From Actinomadura luzonensis (GTDB taxonomy: Bacteria > Actinomycetota > Actinomycetes > Streptosporangiales > Streptosporangiaceae), in contig NZ_JAKRKC020000002.1 of the NCBI RefSeq assembly GCF_022664455.2, positions 1,426,001 through 1,490,000 on the forward strand: a stretch of 64,000 bases of DNA, read 5' to 3'. This document shows, piece after piece, positions 51,295 through 60,366 of the stretch. The first letter of the stretch is position 1. Each line of letters opens with the position of its first letter. Under the pieces are notes generated by a model. That model did no database searches. It was not told where the DNA came from and was given only the letters and a program-made list of their open reading frames with translations. Both the position numbers and the translations under genes were made by a program.

Positions 51295-52566
51295 ATGAGC
51301 AGTGAACGGGGGGCGAGCGTCATCGTCGTCGGCGCCGGCATGGCGGGGCTGGCCTGCGCGGTCCACCTGCACGAGGCCGGCGTCGCGGTACGGGTGCTTG
51401 AGGCGTCCGACGGGGTCGGCGGCCGGGTGCGGACCGACGTGGTGCGAGGGTTCCGGCTCGACCGGGGCTTCCAGGTGTTCAACACCGGGTACCCCGAGGT
51501 CCGCCGCGTCCTCGACACCGCCGCGCTGGACGTGCGGCCGTTCGCCTCGGGCCTGCTCGTGCACGGCGAACGCGGCCGGTCCCGGGTGATGCTGCCGTGG
51601 CGGCACCCCCGGCACGCGCTCAGCGGCCTGCTCGCGGCCGTCGGCGGGCCGCGCGACAAGGCCGTGCTCGCCGCCGTCACCGCCCGCGACCTGCTCTTCC
51701 CCGCCTCCCGGCTGCGCCGCGGCCGCGACCGCCGCACCCTGGACGAGCTGCGCGCCTGGGGCATGTCCGACCGGATGATCGACGGCCTGCTGCGGCCCTT
51801 CCTCGCCGGCGTCCTGCTCGAACGCGACCTGGAGACCTCCAGCCGCGTCTTCCACCTCATCTGGCGCTCCTTCGCGCGCGGCACCATCGGCGTGCCCGCG
51901 TTCGGGATGGGGCAGATCCCGCGGCAGCTCGCCGACCGGCTGCCACCGGGGACCGTCACCCTGGGCGCCCGCGTCGCCCGCGTCGCGCCCGGCGAGGTCG
52001 AGCTCGACGGCGGCGGCACGACCGGCGGCCAGGCCGTGGTGGTGGCCGCCGACCCCGAGACGGCCGGCCGGCTGGTGGACGGGATCGAGGTGCCCGCGAT
52101 GCGCCCGGTCACCACCTTCTACCACGCCGCGCCGCGCTCGCCGCTGCGCGAGGCCATCCAGGTCATCGACGCCACCGGCGTGGTCACCGACACGATCGTG
52201 CTCACCGACGCCGCCCCGACCTACGCCGCCGACGGGCGGGCGCTGATCTCCACGTCGGTGCTCGGCGTGACGCAGGACGAGCGTCCGGTGCGCGAGCGGC
52301 TCACGCAGATCTACGGCGACACCTCGTCCTGGGAGCACCTGGCCACGTACGTGGTGCCGGCGGCGCTGCCCGCGATGCCGCCGCCGCACCCGCTGCGCAG
52401 CCCGGTCCGGATGCGCGCCGGGCTGTACGTGTGCGGCGACCACCGCGACACCGGCTCCCTGCAGGGCGCGCTGGTGTCGGGGCGGCGCGCCGCCGAGGCG
52501 GTGCTGGCCGACCTCGGCGCCCCGGCCGCCCGCCGCCCCGGGCAACGCGCCCGCGCCGACGGCTGA
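51295..52566 (+). CDS. FAD-dependent oxidoreductase (amine oxidase/phytoene-desaturase type)
   Basis: A 423-residue flavoprotein. Dinucleotide-binding motif VIVVGAGMAGLACAVHLHEAGVAVRVLEASDGVGGRVRT at the N terminus, then RGFRLDRGFQVFNTGYPEVRR, and the C-terminal FAD motif GLYVCGDHRDTGSLQGALVSGRRAAEAVL. It belongs to the same broad family as protoporphyrinogen oxidases and carotenoid desaturases; the substrate is not clear. ATG at 51295. Divergent from the TetR gene with the palindromic operator between them, so probably repressed by it. Confidence 0.88.
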   Translation: MSSERGASVIVVGAGMAGLACAVHLHEAGVAVRVLEASDGVGGRVRTDVVRGFRLDRGFQVFNTGYPEVRRVLDTAALDVRPFASGLLVHGERGRSRVMLPWRHPRHALSGLLAAVGGPRDKAVLAAVTARDLLFPASRLRRGRDRRTLDELRAWGMSDRMIDGLLRPFLAGVLLERDLETSSRVFHLIWRSFARGTIGVPAFGMGQIPRQLADRLPPGTVTLGARVARVAPGEVELDGGGTTGGQAVVVAADPETAGRLVDGIEVPAMRPVTTFYHAAPRSPLREAIQVIDATGVVTDTIVLTDAAPTYAADGRALISTSVLGVTQDERPVRERLTQIYGDTSSWEHLATYVVPAALPAMPPPHPLRSPVRMRAGLYVCGDHRDTGSLQGALVSGRRAAEAVLADLGAPAARRPGQRARADG

Positions 52567-52615
52567 GCACCGGCCGGCGCGTCCGCGCCGACGGCTGAGA
52601 CCGGGCAGCGCGCCC

Positions 52616-52677
52616 GCGCCGAGGACCGGACACCGGCCGGCGAGCGCCGAGGACCGGACACCGGCCGGCGAGCGCCG
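52616..52677. repeat. 28-bp tandem repeat
   Basis: Two exact, adjacent 28-bp units (52616-52643, 52644-52671; start GCGCCGAGGACCGGACACCG) and the beginning of a third lie between the convergent oxidoreductase and sigma-like genes. A related GCGCCGACGGCTGAG duplication precedes them (52554-52600). Confidence 0.75.
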
Positions 52678-52678
52678 T

Positions 52679-54399
52679 TCAGCGCAGGACCTCGACCTTC
52701 TCGCCCAGCTCGTTGACCGCCGACAGCTCCGGGTCGCGCTCGCGCGCCTCCGCGTACGTGCCCGGCACCGCCCGCCCGCCGAGCGTGATCCGCACCACCC
52801 GCCTGCTCCCGGCCGCGACGTAGTAGTGCCTGCCGGACGGCGCCCGCCACCACGCCCCGGCCACCACGTCGCGCCGCAGCCGGCTGCAGTCCCAGGTGCC
52901 GGAGCGGCCGCCGGTCTGCTGGGCGGTGGTGCGCCCGCCGTGCGTGCCGAACAGCACGCCCCGCACCAGGCTGCCGCCCTCCACGTCGGTCAGCCGCAGG
53001 CAGATCCACCGGCCCCGCACCCCCTCAGGGAGGGTCCCGCTCCAGAACTCCCACGCCGTCGCGGCCTCGTACTCGCCGTGCGGCCGGTCGATCGCGCAGC
53101 CGAGCCCCTTCCACGCGGTGAACCCGCCGGGCACCACGTCCAGCTCGCTCGGCCCGTACCGGTTGATCTCGGCGGGCGGCGGCGGCTGGTAGTAGGCGTT
53201 GGCGAGCGACAGGTCGCCGAGGTCGAGCATCGTGTACGGCATGCCGTGCGCGATCTCCGGGGCCCGCAGCCGCAGCACCGGCCCCTGCCAGCACCGCGCG
53301 CCCGCCGCCGCCTTGACCGGCGCGGTCACGCCGCCCTTGACCGCCACCCGCCGCCAGGCGGGCGCCGCTCCGGCCAGCGGCGCGGCCGACACCTCGCGCA
53401 CCCACGGCGGCAGCAGGTAGCGGCTGCCCGCCGCGGTGGTGCGCAGCTTGAGCGGGCTGGTGCCGTCCGGCTTGGTGCGCGGCGCGGGGAACACCTCCAG
53501 CCGGCCCGGCCCGCCCGCCTCGGTGTAGCGGGCGACCTGCCGGCCGTCGCGCACCAGCACCACGGCCGCGCCGTCCACCTTCCCCGCGTACAGGAGCTGC
53601 CCCGCGGCCCGGCCCCATGCCCGCAGCGCGCGCCCGACCAGCGCCGAGTCGCGTGAGGCGCCGCGCGCGGCCCACGTGGACAGGTCCAGCTCGGTGCTGC
53701 CGCGCCAGGCGCCGGGCGCGGCGGACGCCACCGCCGGCCGGCCGTCCGGACGCGCGGGAGCCCGGCCGCCGACGGCGACGACCTCGGGGTGTCCAGCAGC
53801 AGCGGCACGGCGACCGCCGCCGTCAGCGCCGCCACGGCCCCGCCCGCGACCAGCCCGGCCCGCAGCCGCCCGCCGGACAGCCGTCCGTAGCAGCGGGCCA
53901 GCGTCGGGTCGGAGGCGGGCCGGAACATCGCCGCGGCCCCGTCGCCGAAGCGCGCCTCCAGCGCCGCGACCTCCGCCAGCGCCCCGGGCGGGTCGGGCAC
54001 GCCGGCCCCGGCCAGGAGGTCGGCCACCTCGCCGGCGGGCCGCCCCTCCAGGCGCAGCAGCGCGTACGCGCCCCGCGCCGCCGGCCGCAACGCCATCAGC
54101 TCCTCGGTGAACGCGGTGTCGGTGCCCCGGGTGACGGCGGGCACCGCCTCCAGCCGGGCGAGCCGCCCGGACCACGGCATGACCCGCGCCCGCAACGCCC
54201 TGCGCAGCAGCGCCTGCCGCAGCCGCGCCTGGTCGCGGCCGTGGTGCCGGGCCAGCTCCGCCGCGGCCAGCCGGTGCGCGAGCACCAGCCGGCGCTCCTC
54301 CCCGGCGGACGGGGGCAGGACCAGGTAGGCGAGCCACACCAGGTCGCGGTACGGCCGCGCCAGGCTCCTGCTGCCTCTGATGGACCGTCGCACGGCCAC
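52679..54399 (-). pseudogene. Sigma-like helical membrane protein with large extracytoplasmic domain, frameshifted
   Basis: The N-terminal frame (GTG at 54399) encodes a sigma-region-4-like helical domain: YRDLVWLAYLVLPPSAGEERRLVLAHRLAAAELARHHG, then LRPAARGAYALLRLEGRPAGEVADLLAGAG, and a membrane helix (LVAGGAVAALTAAVAVPLLLD, ~195-215). At 53786-53790, in a run of four C on the coding strand, the frame is lost; the rest (AVASAAPGAWRGSTELDLSTWAARG ... WEFWSGTLPEGVRGRWICLRLTDVEGG) continues in another frame to 52679 and looks like a ~370-residue soluble domain outside the cell. Related layouts occur in Streptosporangiales (recalled, not searched). A one-base indel, real or a sequencing error, is the simplest cause. 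Confidence 0.7.
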
Positions 54400-54597
54400 T
54401 CCTCACCATGGGTGACGGCGTGATTGCACATCGCGACAGCAGGGTAGTGGCCGTTGTTTCCGTCCATGAGGCGGATGCCGAAAATCGTCCAGGACGTCAG
54501 GGGTCGCGGCGGGCGACCGTCAGCAGGCGGGCGTCCCTGGACAGGCGATCGCCGCGTCCGCCAAGCTTGACACCCCTTCCCCGAGCCGAGGTGAGCG

Positions 54598-55044
54598 GTG
54601 CCCGAGACCCTGCTGCGCAACACCTTCCACGTGCCCGCCCCGCCCGCCGCGGTGCTGGCGCACCTTAGCGAGCCGGCCAGTTACGTCGGCCTGTCGCCGC
54701 TGGTGGTGGAGGTGCGCGAGGTGCGGCGCGAGCCGGACGGCGTCCGCTACACCTGCGTCGAGCGCTTCCGCTTCCTCGGCCTGCTCCGCTACGACAACCA
54801 CATCGAGGTCACCCTGCGGCCCACCAGGGACGGGGTGGCGGGCGAGGTGGACAGCCCCGGCGGGGTGCGGCTCGCCTACCGGTTCGCGCTGTCCGGCCGT
54901 GACGGCGGCACCGAGGTGCGGGACGAGCTGCGGGTGCGGGCGGCGTTCGGCCCGCTGCTGCGCTACGCCGCGCGCAAGGCCCGCGAGGTGCAGCTCGCCC
55001 GCGCCGGCGTCCTCGCCGCCCGGGCCCCCGCGCTCCGCGCCTGA
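54598..55044 (+). CDS. SRPBCC (START-like) family protein
   Basis: A 148-residue protein with the polyketide-cyclase/START-like pattern: LLRNTFHVPAPPAAVLAHLSEPASYVGLSPLVVEVREVRRE, then a series of alternating strands (DGVRYTCVERFRFLGLLRYDNHIEVTLRPTRDGVAGEV) and a final helix (GPLLRYAARKAREVQLARAG). Such proteins bind hydrophobic ligands. GTG at 54598 follows GAGGTGAG. It stands between the frameshifted sigma-like gene (divergent, 198 nt with nothing further seen) and the convergent FMN reductase. Confidence 0.8.
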   Translation: MPETLLRNTFHVPAPPAAVLAHLSEPASYVGLSPLVVEVREVRREPDGVRYTCVERFRFLGLLRYDNHIEVTLRPTRDGVAGEVDSPGGVRLAYRFALSGRDGGTEVRDELRVRAAFGPLLRYAARKAREVQLARAGVLAARAPALRA

Positions 55045-55100
55045 CGGCCCCCGGCACACCGCGCCTGACGGGCCTCGCGCTCCGCGCCTGACGGTGGGGC

Positions 55101-55673
55101 TCAGACCCCGGCCGGCTGGGACGGGACCCGGAGCGTGCGCAGCGCCGTGCCCCAGGCGAGCACCTGGTCGAGGACGACGCCGAGCCGGTCCTCGTGCATG
55201 CCCGCCGGGTGGAAGCCGTCCAGGAAGTCGGTGTGGATCGACAGGCCCACCTGGTTCGACACGGTGGCGACGCCGAGCAGGCCGAGGACGTGCCGCAGGT
55301 GCGAGATCGCCCGGGGCGCGCCGTCCACGCCGTAGCCGACGAAGCCGGCCGCCTTGTTCGTCCACTCGGCGTACAGGTGGTCCAGGGCGTTCTTCAGCGC
55401 GCCCGGGTAGGAGTTGTTGTACTCCGGGGTCACGATCACGAACGCGTCCAGGGCCGCGATCCGCGCCGACCACCGCTTGGTGTTCTCGTTGCGGTAGTTG
55501 CCCGTGGACGGGTGCTCGGGCTCGTCCAGGTTGCCCAGGTCGTAGTCCTTCAGGTCGACGATCTCGTAGTCGGCGTCGCCCCGCTTGGCCGCCACGTCGT
55601 GCACCCACCGCGCCACCGCCTCGCCGTTGCGGCCAGGACGGGTGCTGCCCACGATGATGCCCACGTTCAACAT
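55101..55673 (-). CDS. NADPH-dependent FMN reductase
   Basis: A 190-residue flavodoxin-like reductase. VGIIVGSTRPGRNGEAVARW binds the FMN phosphate, FVIVTPEYNNSYPGALKNALDHLYAEWTNKAAGFVGYG is the family core. It reduces flavins, quinones or azo-like compounds. ATG at 55673. An inverted repeat lies immediately upstream, and an AraC-type regulator is divergent, so redox- or substrate-dependent control is likely. Confidence 0.93.
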   Translation of the reverse strand: MLNVGIIVGSTRPGRNGEAVARWVHDVAAKRGDADYEIVDLKDYDLGNLDEPEHPSTGNYRNENTKRWSARIAALDAFVIVTPEYNNSYPGALKNALDHLYAEWTNKAAGFVGYGVDGAPRAISHLRHVLGLLGVATVSNQVGLSIHTDFLDGFHPAGMHEDRLGVVLDQVLAWGTALRTLRVPSQPAGV

Positions 55674-55691
55674 GATGGTGCTCCTTCGCTC

Positions 55692-55709
55692 AGTTCGGTT
55701 ACCTGAACT
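55692..55709. promoter_or_regulatory. Inverted repeat upstream of the FMN reductase
   Basis: AGTTC (55692-55696) and GAACT (55705-55709) form a 5-bp inverted repeat around GGTTACC, within the divergent region shared with the AraC-type gene. It is a candidate operator; the regulator could be the AraC-type protein or an unlinked one. Confidence 0.45.
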
Positions 55710-55791
55710 ACCGTAAGGAGACCTGCTGAGATACTGAATGCGTCACTGTCCACCATTTATACGCGACCGTCTCAGGCCCTAGACTTCGCTC

Positions 55792-56715
55792 ATGGACGTG
55801 CTCAGCGATGTGATGGCCTTCGTGCGGTGCGGGCGCCCCGTCTCCGCCCGCGTCTCCTGGCGGGCGCCCTGGGGCGTGGCCTTCCGCTCGTCGCCCGGGT
55901 CGGCGGGCTTCCAGGTGGTGCTGCGCGGGTCCTGCTGGCTGCTGCCCCCGGACGGCGGGCCCGTGCCGCTGAGCGTCGGCGACGTGGTGTTCCTGCCGCA
56001 CGGCGACCGGTTCGGGCTGGCCGACGACCCGTCCAGGCCGCTCGCCGAGTCCGACTGCGGCGCGCACTCCGAGCTGTTCACCAGCGCCGGGCTCGGCGGC
56101 GCCGGGGCGGAGACCGTCATCCTCTCCTGCGGCTACCGGCTCGACCTCGACAGGACCCACCCCATCCTCGGCGCGCTGCCCCCGGTGATCCACCTGCCCG
56201 CGACGCTCGGCAGCCACCCCGAGCTGCGCGCCGCCGTCGAGCTGCTGGCCGCCGAGATCGAGGCCCCGCGGCCCGGCACCGACACCGTCGTGTCGTCCCT
56301 GCTCGACATGCTGCAGCTCTACGTCCTGCGCGCCTGGTTCGACACCCGGGACGAGCCGTGCACGCTGTCCGGCTGGGCCGCCGCGCTGGCCGACCCCGCC
56401 ATCGGCCGCGCGCTCGACGCCCTGCACCGCGACCCGGCCCGCCGCTGGACCGTCGAGTCGCTCGGCGCGCACGCCGGCCTGTCGCGGGCCGGCTTCGCCC
56501 GCCGCTTCACCGCGCTGGTCGGGCAGCCGCCGCTGGCGTACCTGACCTGGTGGCGGCTGATGAGCGCGGCCCGTCTGCTGCGCGAGACCGACGCGCCGGT
56601 CGCGCAGGTGGCCGGGCGGGTCGGCTACGGGTCCGAGTTCGCCTTCTCCAACGCCTTCAAACGCGAGTTCGGCGTGGCGCCCGGCCGCTTCCGCCGCCAG
56701 GCCGCGACATCCTGA
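55792..56715 (+). CDS. AraC family regulator with cupin domain
   Basis: A 307-residue regulator with an N-terminal cupin_6 domain (~1-180: GFQVVLRGSCWLLPPDGGPVPLSVGDVVFLPHGDRFGLAD) and a C-terminal AraC DNA-binding domain (~205-300: WTVESLGAHAGLSRAGFARRFTALVGQPPLAYLTWWRLMSAARLL, then VAGRVGYGSEFAFSNAFKREFGVAPGRFR). Divergent from the FMN reductase, which it probably controls. ATG at 55792. Confidence 0.93.
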   Translation: MDVLSDVMAFVRCGRPVSARVSWRAPWGVAFRSSPGSAGFQVVLRGSCWLLPPDGGPVPLSVGDVVFLPHGDRFGLADDPSRPLAESDCGAHSELFTSAGLGGAGAETVILSCGYRLDLDRTHPILGALPPVIHLPATLGSHPELRAAVELLAAEIEAPRPGTDTVVSSLLDMLQLYVLRAWFDTRDEPCTLSGWAAALADPAIGRALDALHRDPARRWTVESLGAHAGLSRAGFARRFTALVGQPPLAYLTWWRLMSAARLLRETDAPVAQVAGRVGYGSEFAFSNAFKREFGVAPGRFRRQAATS

Positions 56716-56739
56716 CCCGCCCCGCGGCGCCGGCCCTGG

Positions 56740-57432
56740 TCACTGCGGGGTGCGGAAGCCGCGGAAGGTCACCCGTCCGCGCGTCTCGAACCCGAGCCGC
56801 TCGTACAGCGCGAGCGCGCCCGTGTTGGCCTCGGCCACGTGCAGGAAGGCCCGCTCGCCGCGCGCCGCGATGCCCGCCATCAGCGCGCCGACCAGCCGGG
56901 CGGCGTGGCCTCGGCCGCGCGCCTCGGGGGCGGTGCAGACGGCGCTGATCTCGGTCCAGCCCGGCGGCCGGAGGCGTTCGCCCGCCATCGCCACCAGCCT
57001 GCCCCGCTCGCGGACGCCCAGGTAGGTGCCGAGCTCTCGGGTGCGCGGCCGGAACGGGCCGGGCTTCGCCCGCGCGACCAGGTCGAGCATCTCGGGCACG
57101 TCGTCCTGGCCCAGCTCGATCACGTCCGCGCCGGTGTCCATGGGCGGGCGGACGGGCCCGACGAGCTGGCGCCCGTCGAGGACGAAGACCGGCTCCCAGT
57201 CCGGCGGCGGCACGGCCGCGCAGCTGAACAGGTCGGCGAACGCGCCCCGTCCCAGCAGCCGGGCGAGGTCGGCCCACTCGCGCGGCCCCGGGTCGGCGCC
57301 CGGCGAGCAGAACGTCGCCACCTCAGGGAGGTAGGTGGCGGCCCGGCCGAGCCGGCGGGCGAGGTGCGCGTGCCGGCCGCGCAGGGACGCGTCCACCGGG
57401 TGGTCCAGTGCGGCGGCCTCGCCGTTCAGCAT
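56740..57432 (-). CDS. GNAT family N-acetyltransferase
   Basis: A 230-residue acetyltransferase of the FR47/GNAT type. The acetyl-CoA site is EISAVCTAPEARGRGHAARLVGALMAGIAARGERAFLHVAEANTGALALYERLGFETRGRVTFRGF (~165-228). The N-terminal half (~1-120) is a divergent helper domain. ATG at 57432 is chosen because it begins the usual N terminus (MLNGEAAALDHPVDASLRG); a longer in-frame reading has Cys-rich sequence without family character. Convergent with the AraC-type gene. Confidence 0.88.
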   Translation of the reverse strand: MLNGEAAALDHPVDASLRGRHAHLARRLGRAATYLPEVATFCSPGADPGPREWADLARLLGRGAFADLFSCAAVPPPDWEPVFVLDGRQLVGPVRPPMDTGADVIELGQDDVPEMLDLVARAKPGPFRPRTRELGTYLGVRERGRLVAMAGERLRPPGWTEISAVCTAPEARGRGHAARLVGALMAGIAARGERAFLHVAEANTGALALYERLGFETRGRVTFRGFRTPQ

Positions 57433-57665
57433 CGGCTGGTGCCTTTCGTCCGGAGAAGTACGGTTTGTGCGAGGACAGCATGCCGCACGGCCGCCCACCG
57501 CCCGCACCCAGGTCACCTCCCGGACCCGCGCCCGCCCAGGCACAGCGGTGCCCGACCCGGCACCTCGGCCCGCACACGCGGGGGCCGCGCCGGTGCGCGG
57601 ACGGCCGCCCTACCGAGCCGGGACGGCGATCGTCCCGTGATGTGCGCCTGCCACGATCCGGCGTC

Positions 57666-58163
57666 ATGACCCGTCACCTGACCGCGGCGGCCGTCCTCGC
57701 GGGCGTCCTCGTGAGCGTCCTCGCGGGTGCGCTCGCGGGGTGCGCCGCCGCCGCCCCCGCGCCGCCGGAGCCCGGGGCGGCGCCCGCGCCCGGTCCCGCC
57801 GCGACGGCCGCCGCGCGGCCGGGCGCGCAGCAGTACCACGCCTCGGAGCTGCGGCCCGGCGACTGCATCGCGCCGCTTCCGGTGGACTTCGCCGTGACGG
57901 TGGTGTCGTGCTCGGTGCCGCACGCGGCGGAGTACGCGACCTCGTACGTGGTGCCCGAGCAGCCGTGGCCGGGCGAGGAGACGGTGTCCCTGCTGGCCCG
58001 CGAGGGATGCGCGCCCCTGATGCGGTACGTGCCGTCGCGGCGGCCGGGGCTCGACGTGGTCGCGATCATCCCGGCGCAGGGGGACTGGCCGCGGTACCGC
58101 ACGGCGTACTGCCTGGCGGTGGCGGCGGACGGCGGCGACCTGGTCGGCCGCGTCATCCTGTGA
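57666..58163 (+). CDS. Lipoprotein with septum-formation-like domain
   Basis: A 165-residue lipoprotein. The signal peptide ends in ALAGC (lipobox), then a Pro/Ala-rich linker and a domain of ~115 residues with four conserved cysteines (GDCIAPL, SCSVPHAAEYA, GCAPLM, YCLAV). This Cys pattern and the SVPHAAEY motif match the small 'septum formation' domain of actinobacterial membrane proteins. Anchored outside the membrane after Lnt processing. ATG at 57666. The 233-nt gap upstream holds nothing that I can identify. Confidence 0.82.
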   Translation: MTRHLTAAAVLAGVLVSVLAGALAGCAAAAPAPPEPGAAPAPGPAATAAARPGAQQYHASELRPGDCIAPLPVDFAVTVVSCSVPHAAEYATSYVVPEQPWPGEETVSLLAREGCAPLMRYVPSRRPGLDVVAIIPAQGDWPRYRTAYCLAVAADGGDLVGRVIL

Positions 58164-58311
58164 CGGGCGCCGGGGCCGCCCCGGCCGATGACGGGGGCGG
58201 CGAGGCCGTGGCCGGAGCGGGCCGGCCAGGTGAGCTGCGGGCCGCCCGCCCCCATCGCGCCGCACGACGGTCAGCGGCGGCGTGACGTCGCCGGTGACCG
58301 CCGCGACCAGC

Positions 58312-59175
58312 TCAGCCGAGCCGGGCCAGCTCGTCCTCGGTGAGCCGCAGCCCGGCGGCGGCGACCGAGTCCAGGATGGTCTCGGGGCGGCTGGCCCCCG
58401 GGATCGGGATGACGACCGGGCTGCGGGCCAGCTCCCACGCCAGGCAGACCTGCTGCGGCGAGACGCCCCGCTCGCCGGCGATCTCGTTGAAGGCGGCGTT
58501 GCGGCTCAGCTCGCCGGTGCGCCCGATGCCGCCGAGCGGCGACCACGGCAGGAAGGCCAGGCCCAGCTCGGCGCACACGTCGATCTCGGGCTCGCTGGTG
58601 CGGAACCGCGGCGAGTACTCGTTCTGCACGCTGACCAGCCGGTCGCCGAGGATGTCGTGGGCGAGCCTGATCTGCCCGGGGTCGGCGTTCGAGATGCCGG
58701 CGAACTGGATCTTGCCGGCGTCGTGCAGGTCCTTCAGCGCGCCGATCGTCTCCTCGTAGGGCACCTTCGGGTCGGGCCGGTGGTGCTGGTAGAGGCCGAT
58801 GCTGTCCACGCCGAGCGCCTTCAGCGAGCGGTCGCAGGCCTGCTTGAGGTACGCCGGGCTGCCGTCGACGTCCCAGCCGCCCGGCGTGCGCGTGTGGCCG
58901 CCCTTGGTCGCGACGAGCACGGCCCCCGCGTCGCCCGGCCACAGGGACAGGGCGCGCGCGACCAGTCGCTCGTTGTGGCCCACGTCCGTGTGGGACGGGG
59001 TGTAGGCGTCGGCGGTGTCGATCAGCGTGACGCCGGCGTCCAGGGCGGCGTGGATCGTGCGGATCGACTGGTCCTCGTCCGGCATGTGCCCGGCCACCGA
59101 CATGGGCATGGCCCCCAGCCCGATGGCCCCTACCTGCCGGTTACCGATGGTGCGGGTCGTCATGGCGTTGTGCAT
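58312..59175 (-). CDS. Aldo/keto reductase
   Basis: A 287-residue AKR of the family using NADPH to reduce aldehydes and ketones. TIGNRQVGAIGLGAMPMSV at the N terminus, DTADAY with the catalytic Asp and Tyr, VATKGG with the catalytic Lys, LYQHHRPDP with the catalytic His, and a C-terminal IPIPGASRPETILDSV that binds NADPH. The ATG at 59175 is chosen because it lies at the expected transcription start of the MerR-type promoter (leaderless mRNA); ATG at 59163 would be the start if the transcript has a leader. Confidence 0.92.
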   Translation of the reverse strand: MHNAMTTRTIGNRQVGAIGLGAMPMSVAGHMPDEDQSIRTIHAALDAGVTLIDTADAYTPSHTDVGHNERLVARALSLWPGDAGAVLVATKGGHTRTPGGWDVDGSPAYLKQACDRSLKALGVDSIGLYQHHRPDPKVPYEETIGALKDLHDAGKIQFAGISNADPGQIRLAHDILGDRLVSVQNEYSPRFRTSEPEIDVCAELGLAFLPWSPLGGIGRTGELSRNAAFNEIAGERGVSPQQVCLAWELARSPVVIPIPGASRPETILDSVAAAGLRLTEDELARLG

Positions 59176-59182
59176 GGGAACA

Positions 59183-59213
59183 ACCCTGCCCCCTGGAGCG
59201 CGCTCCAGGTCAA
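59183..59213 (-). promoter_or_regulatory. MerR-type promoter of the aldo/keto reductase gene
   Basis: On the minus strand a -35 TTGACC (59213-59208) and a -10 CAGGGT (59188-59183) have a 19-bp spacer that contains most of the perfect 18-bp palindrome CCTGGAGCGCGCTCCAGG (59192-59209). This is the same arrangement as at 14872-14902. The -35 overlaps the end of the upstream hypothetical gene. No merR gene is present in the window. Confidence 0.78.
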
Positions 59214-59653
59214 CCTCGGCGCGCGGGATGCCGCAACGCGTCGAGGAGCCGGGCCGGCTCCTCGACGGTGACCGTCAGCGCCGGGTGCCGCAGCAGGCCC
59301 AGGGGCTCGCCGCCCCCCACCGGCCGGCGGAAGCGGACGCACACCCCCTGCCGGGTGCTGCTGCCGAACGTGAGGCCCCGGTCCGCCAGGGACAGGTGCA
59401 CGCCGATCGCCTTCAGCGGCGAGTACGGCCCCGACAGCTCCGCCCCCGTCACGTTGCCGCGCGGCGACAGCACCAGCCACGGCCCGAACCGCACCCGCAG
59501 CACCTCGCCGGTCAGTGTCAGCTCGCACGTCTCGGGCCTGATGCCCAGCAGGCGCAGCAGCGGCCGGTACCGGTCGTCGAAGGCGAAGCCGAACCGCCGC
59601 GTCTCCCCGTCGTGTTCCACGCCCCAGCGGCTACCCGGGGACGCCGGCCGCAC
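59210..59653 (-). CDS. Conserved hypothetical protein
   Basis: A 147-residue soluble protein with alternating strands: RWGVEHDGETRRFGFAFDDRYRPLLRLLGIRPETCELTLTGEVLRVRFGPWLVLSPRGNVTGAELSGPYSPLKAIGVHLSLADRGLTFGSS. The regular beta pattern suggests a PH-like or photosystem-like small barrel. No family recognised. GTG at 59653; the stop overlaps the -35 element of the AKR promoter. It lies 9 nt after the secreted-protein gene on the same strand and may be cotranscribed. Confidence 0.7.
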   Translation of the reverse strand: MRPASPGSRWGVEHDGETRRFGFAFDDRYRPLLRLLGIRPETCELTLTGEVLRVRFGPWLVLSPRGNVTGAELSGPYSPLKAIGVHLSLADRGLTFGSSTRQGVCVRFRRPVGGGEPLGLLRHPALTVTVEEPARLLDALRHPARRG

Positions 59654-59662
59654 ACCCCGGGC

Positions 59663-60166
59663 CTACTTGGACAGGTAGAGGGTCTTCCAGGTGCCGGCGT
59701 ACAGGCAGTTCAGGGACGGCTTGGCGGCCTTGGCGCCCGAGCAGACCTTCAGCTCGACCTGGTAGACGTCGCGGTACTTGAAGGAGAAGCGCTTCGGCGA
59801 GCCGTAGGAGCAGTCGAGGACGGCGCGGTTCTTGTTCGGCAGGTTCGAGCCGGAGCGGTAGGTGATGCGGAAGACGGCCCAGCCGCAGGAGGAGGACTTG
59901 GTGGCGTCCTGGATCGTGCCGGTGACCTTGACGACGTCGGCGGTGGGCAAATCGGCGTGGTCCTCGCCGGTGGCGGTCAGCGCGCCGGCGGCCTTCGCGG
60001 CGTGGCCGGGGGCGTACACCGGGCCCCAGGCGACGGGGGCCGAGGCGGTGGCGGCCTGCGCGGCCGGGGCCGACAGGGCGGCGGTGGTGACGGCGAACGC
60101 GCCGGCGGCGGTGAGGGTGGCGGTGAGGGTGGCGGTGAGGGTGGCGAGGGTGCGGGCGGCGGTCAT
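59663..60166 (-). CDS. Secreted protein with four conserved cysteines
   Basis: A 167-residue protein with a signal peptide containing a TLTATLTATLTA repeat and a likely cleavage after AAQA (~35). The mature part has four Cys (SSCGWAVFR, AVLDCSYG, LKVCSGAKA, SLNCLYAG), probably two disulfides, and ends in GTWKTLYLSK. The family is unknown. ATG at 60166 follows AAGGACG. It faces away from the pseudokinase-WD40 gene, with a 200-nt gap in which an AT-rich patch (60220-60270) may carry promoters. Confidence 0.72.
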   Translation of the reverse strand: MTAARTLATLTATLTATLTAAGAFAVTTAALSAPAAQAATASAPVAWGPVYAPGHAAKAAGALTATGEDHADLPTADVVKVTGTIQDATKSSSCGWAVFRITYRSGSNLPNKNRAVLDCSYGSPKRFSFKYRDVYQVELKVCSGAKAAKPSLNCLYAGTWKTLYLSK

Positions 60167-60366
60167 GGGGGGCGTCCTTCCGTGGTCCGGTGCGATGACC
60201 ACAGAGTGCGCCGGAGCGATTTCAACCCGCTTGCCACAATGATCCGCTGCCTGCGAACGCCTTGATCCTGACTAGAACCGGGTGGTCGTGAGTGGGGGCT
60301 GGAGCGTTCCCGGGGGCTGGTCTACCGTGGCGGGTGGCTCCTGTCGCCGGGTGGTGGAGGTCCGCG

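Noticed and set aside
52616..52677. Possible CRISPR or attachment site
   Set aside because: Two head-to-tail identical units without spacers, no integrase and no tRNA nearby.
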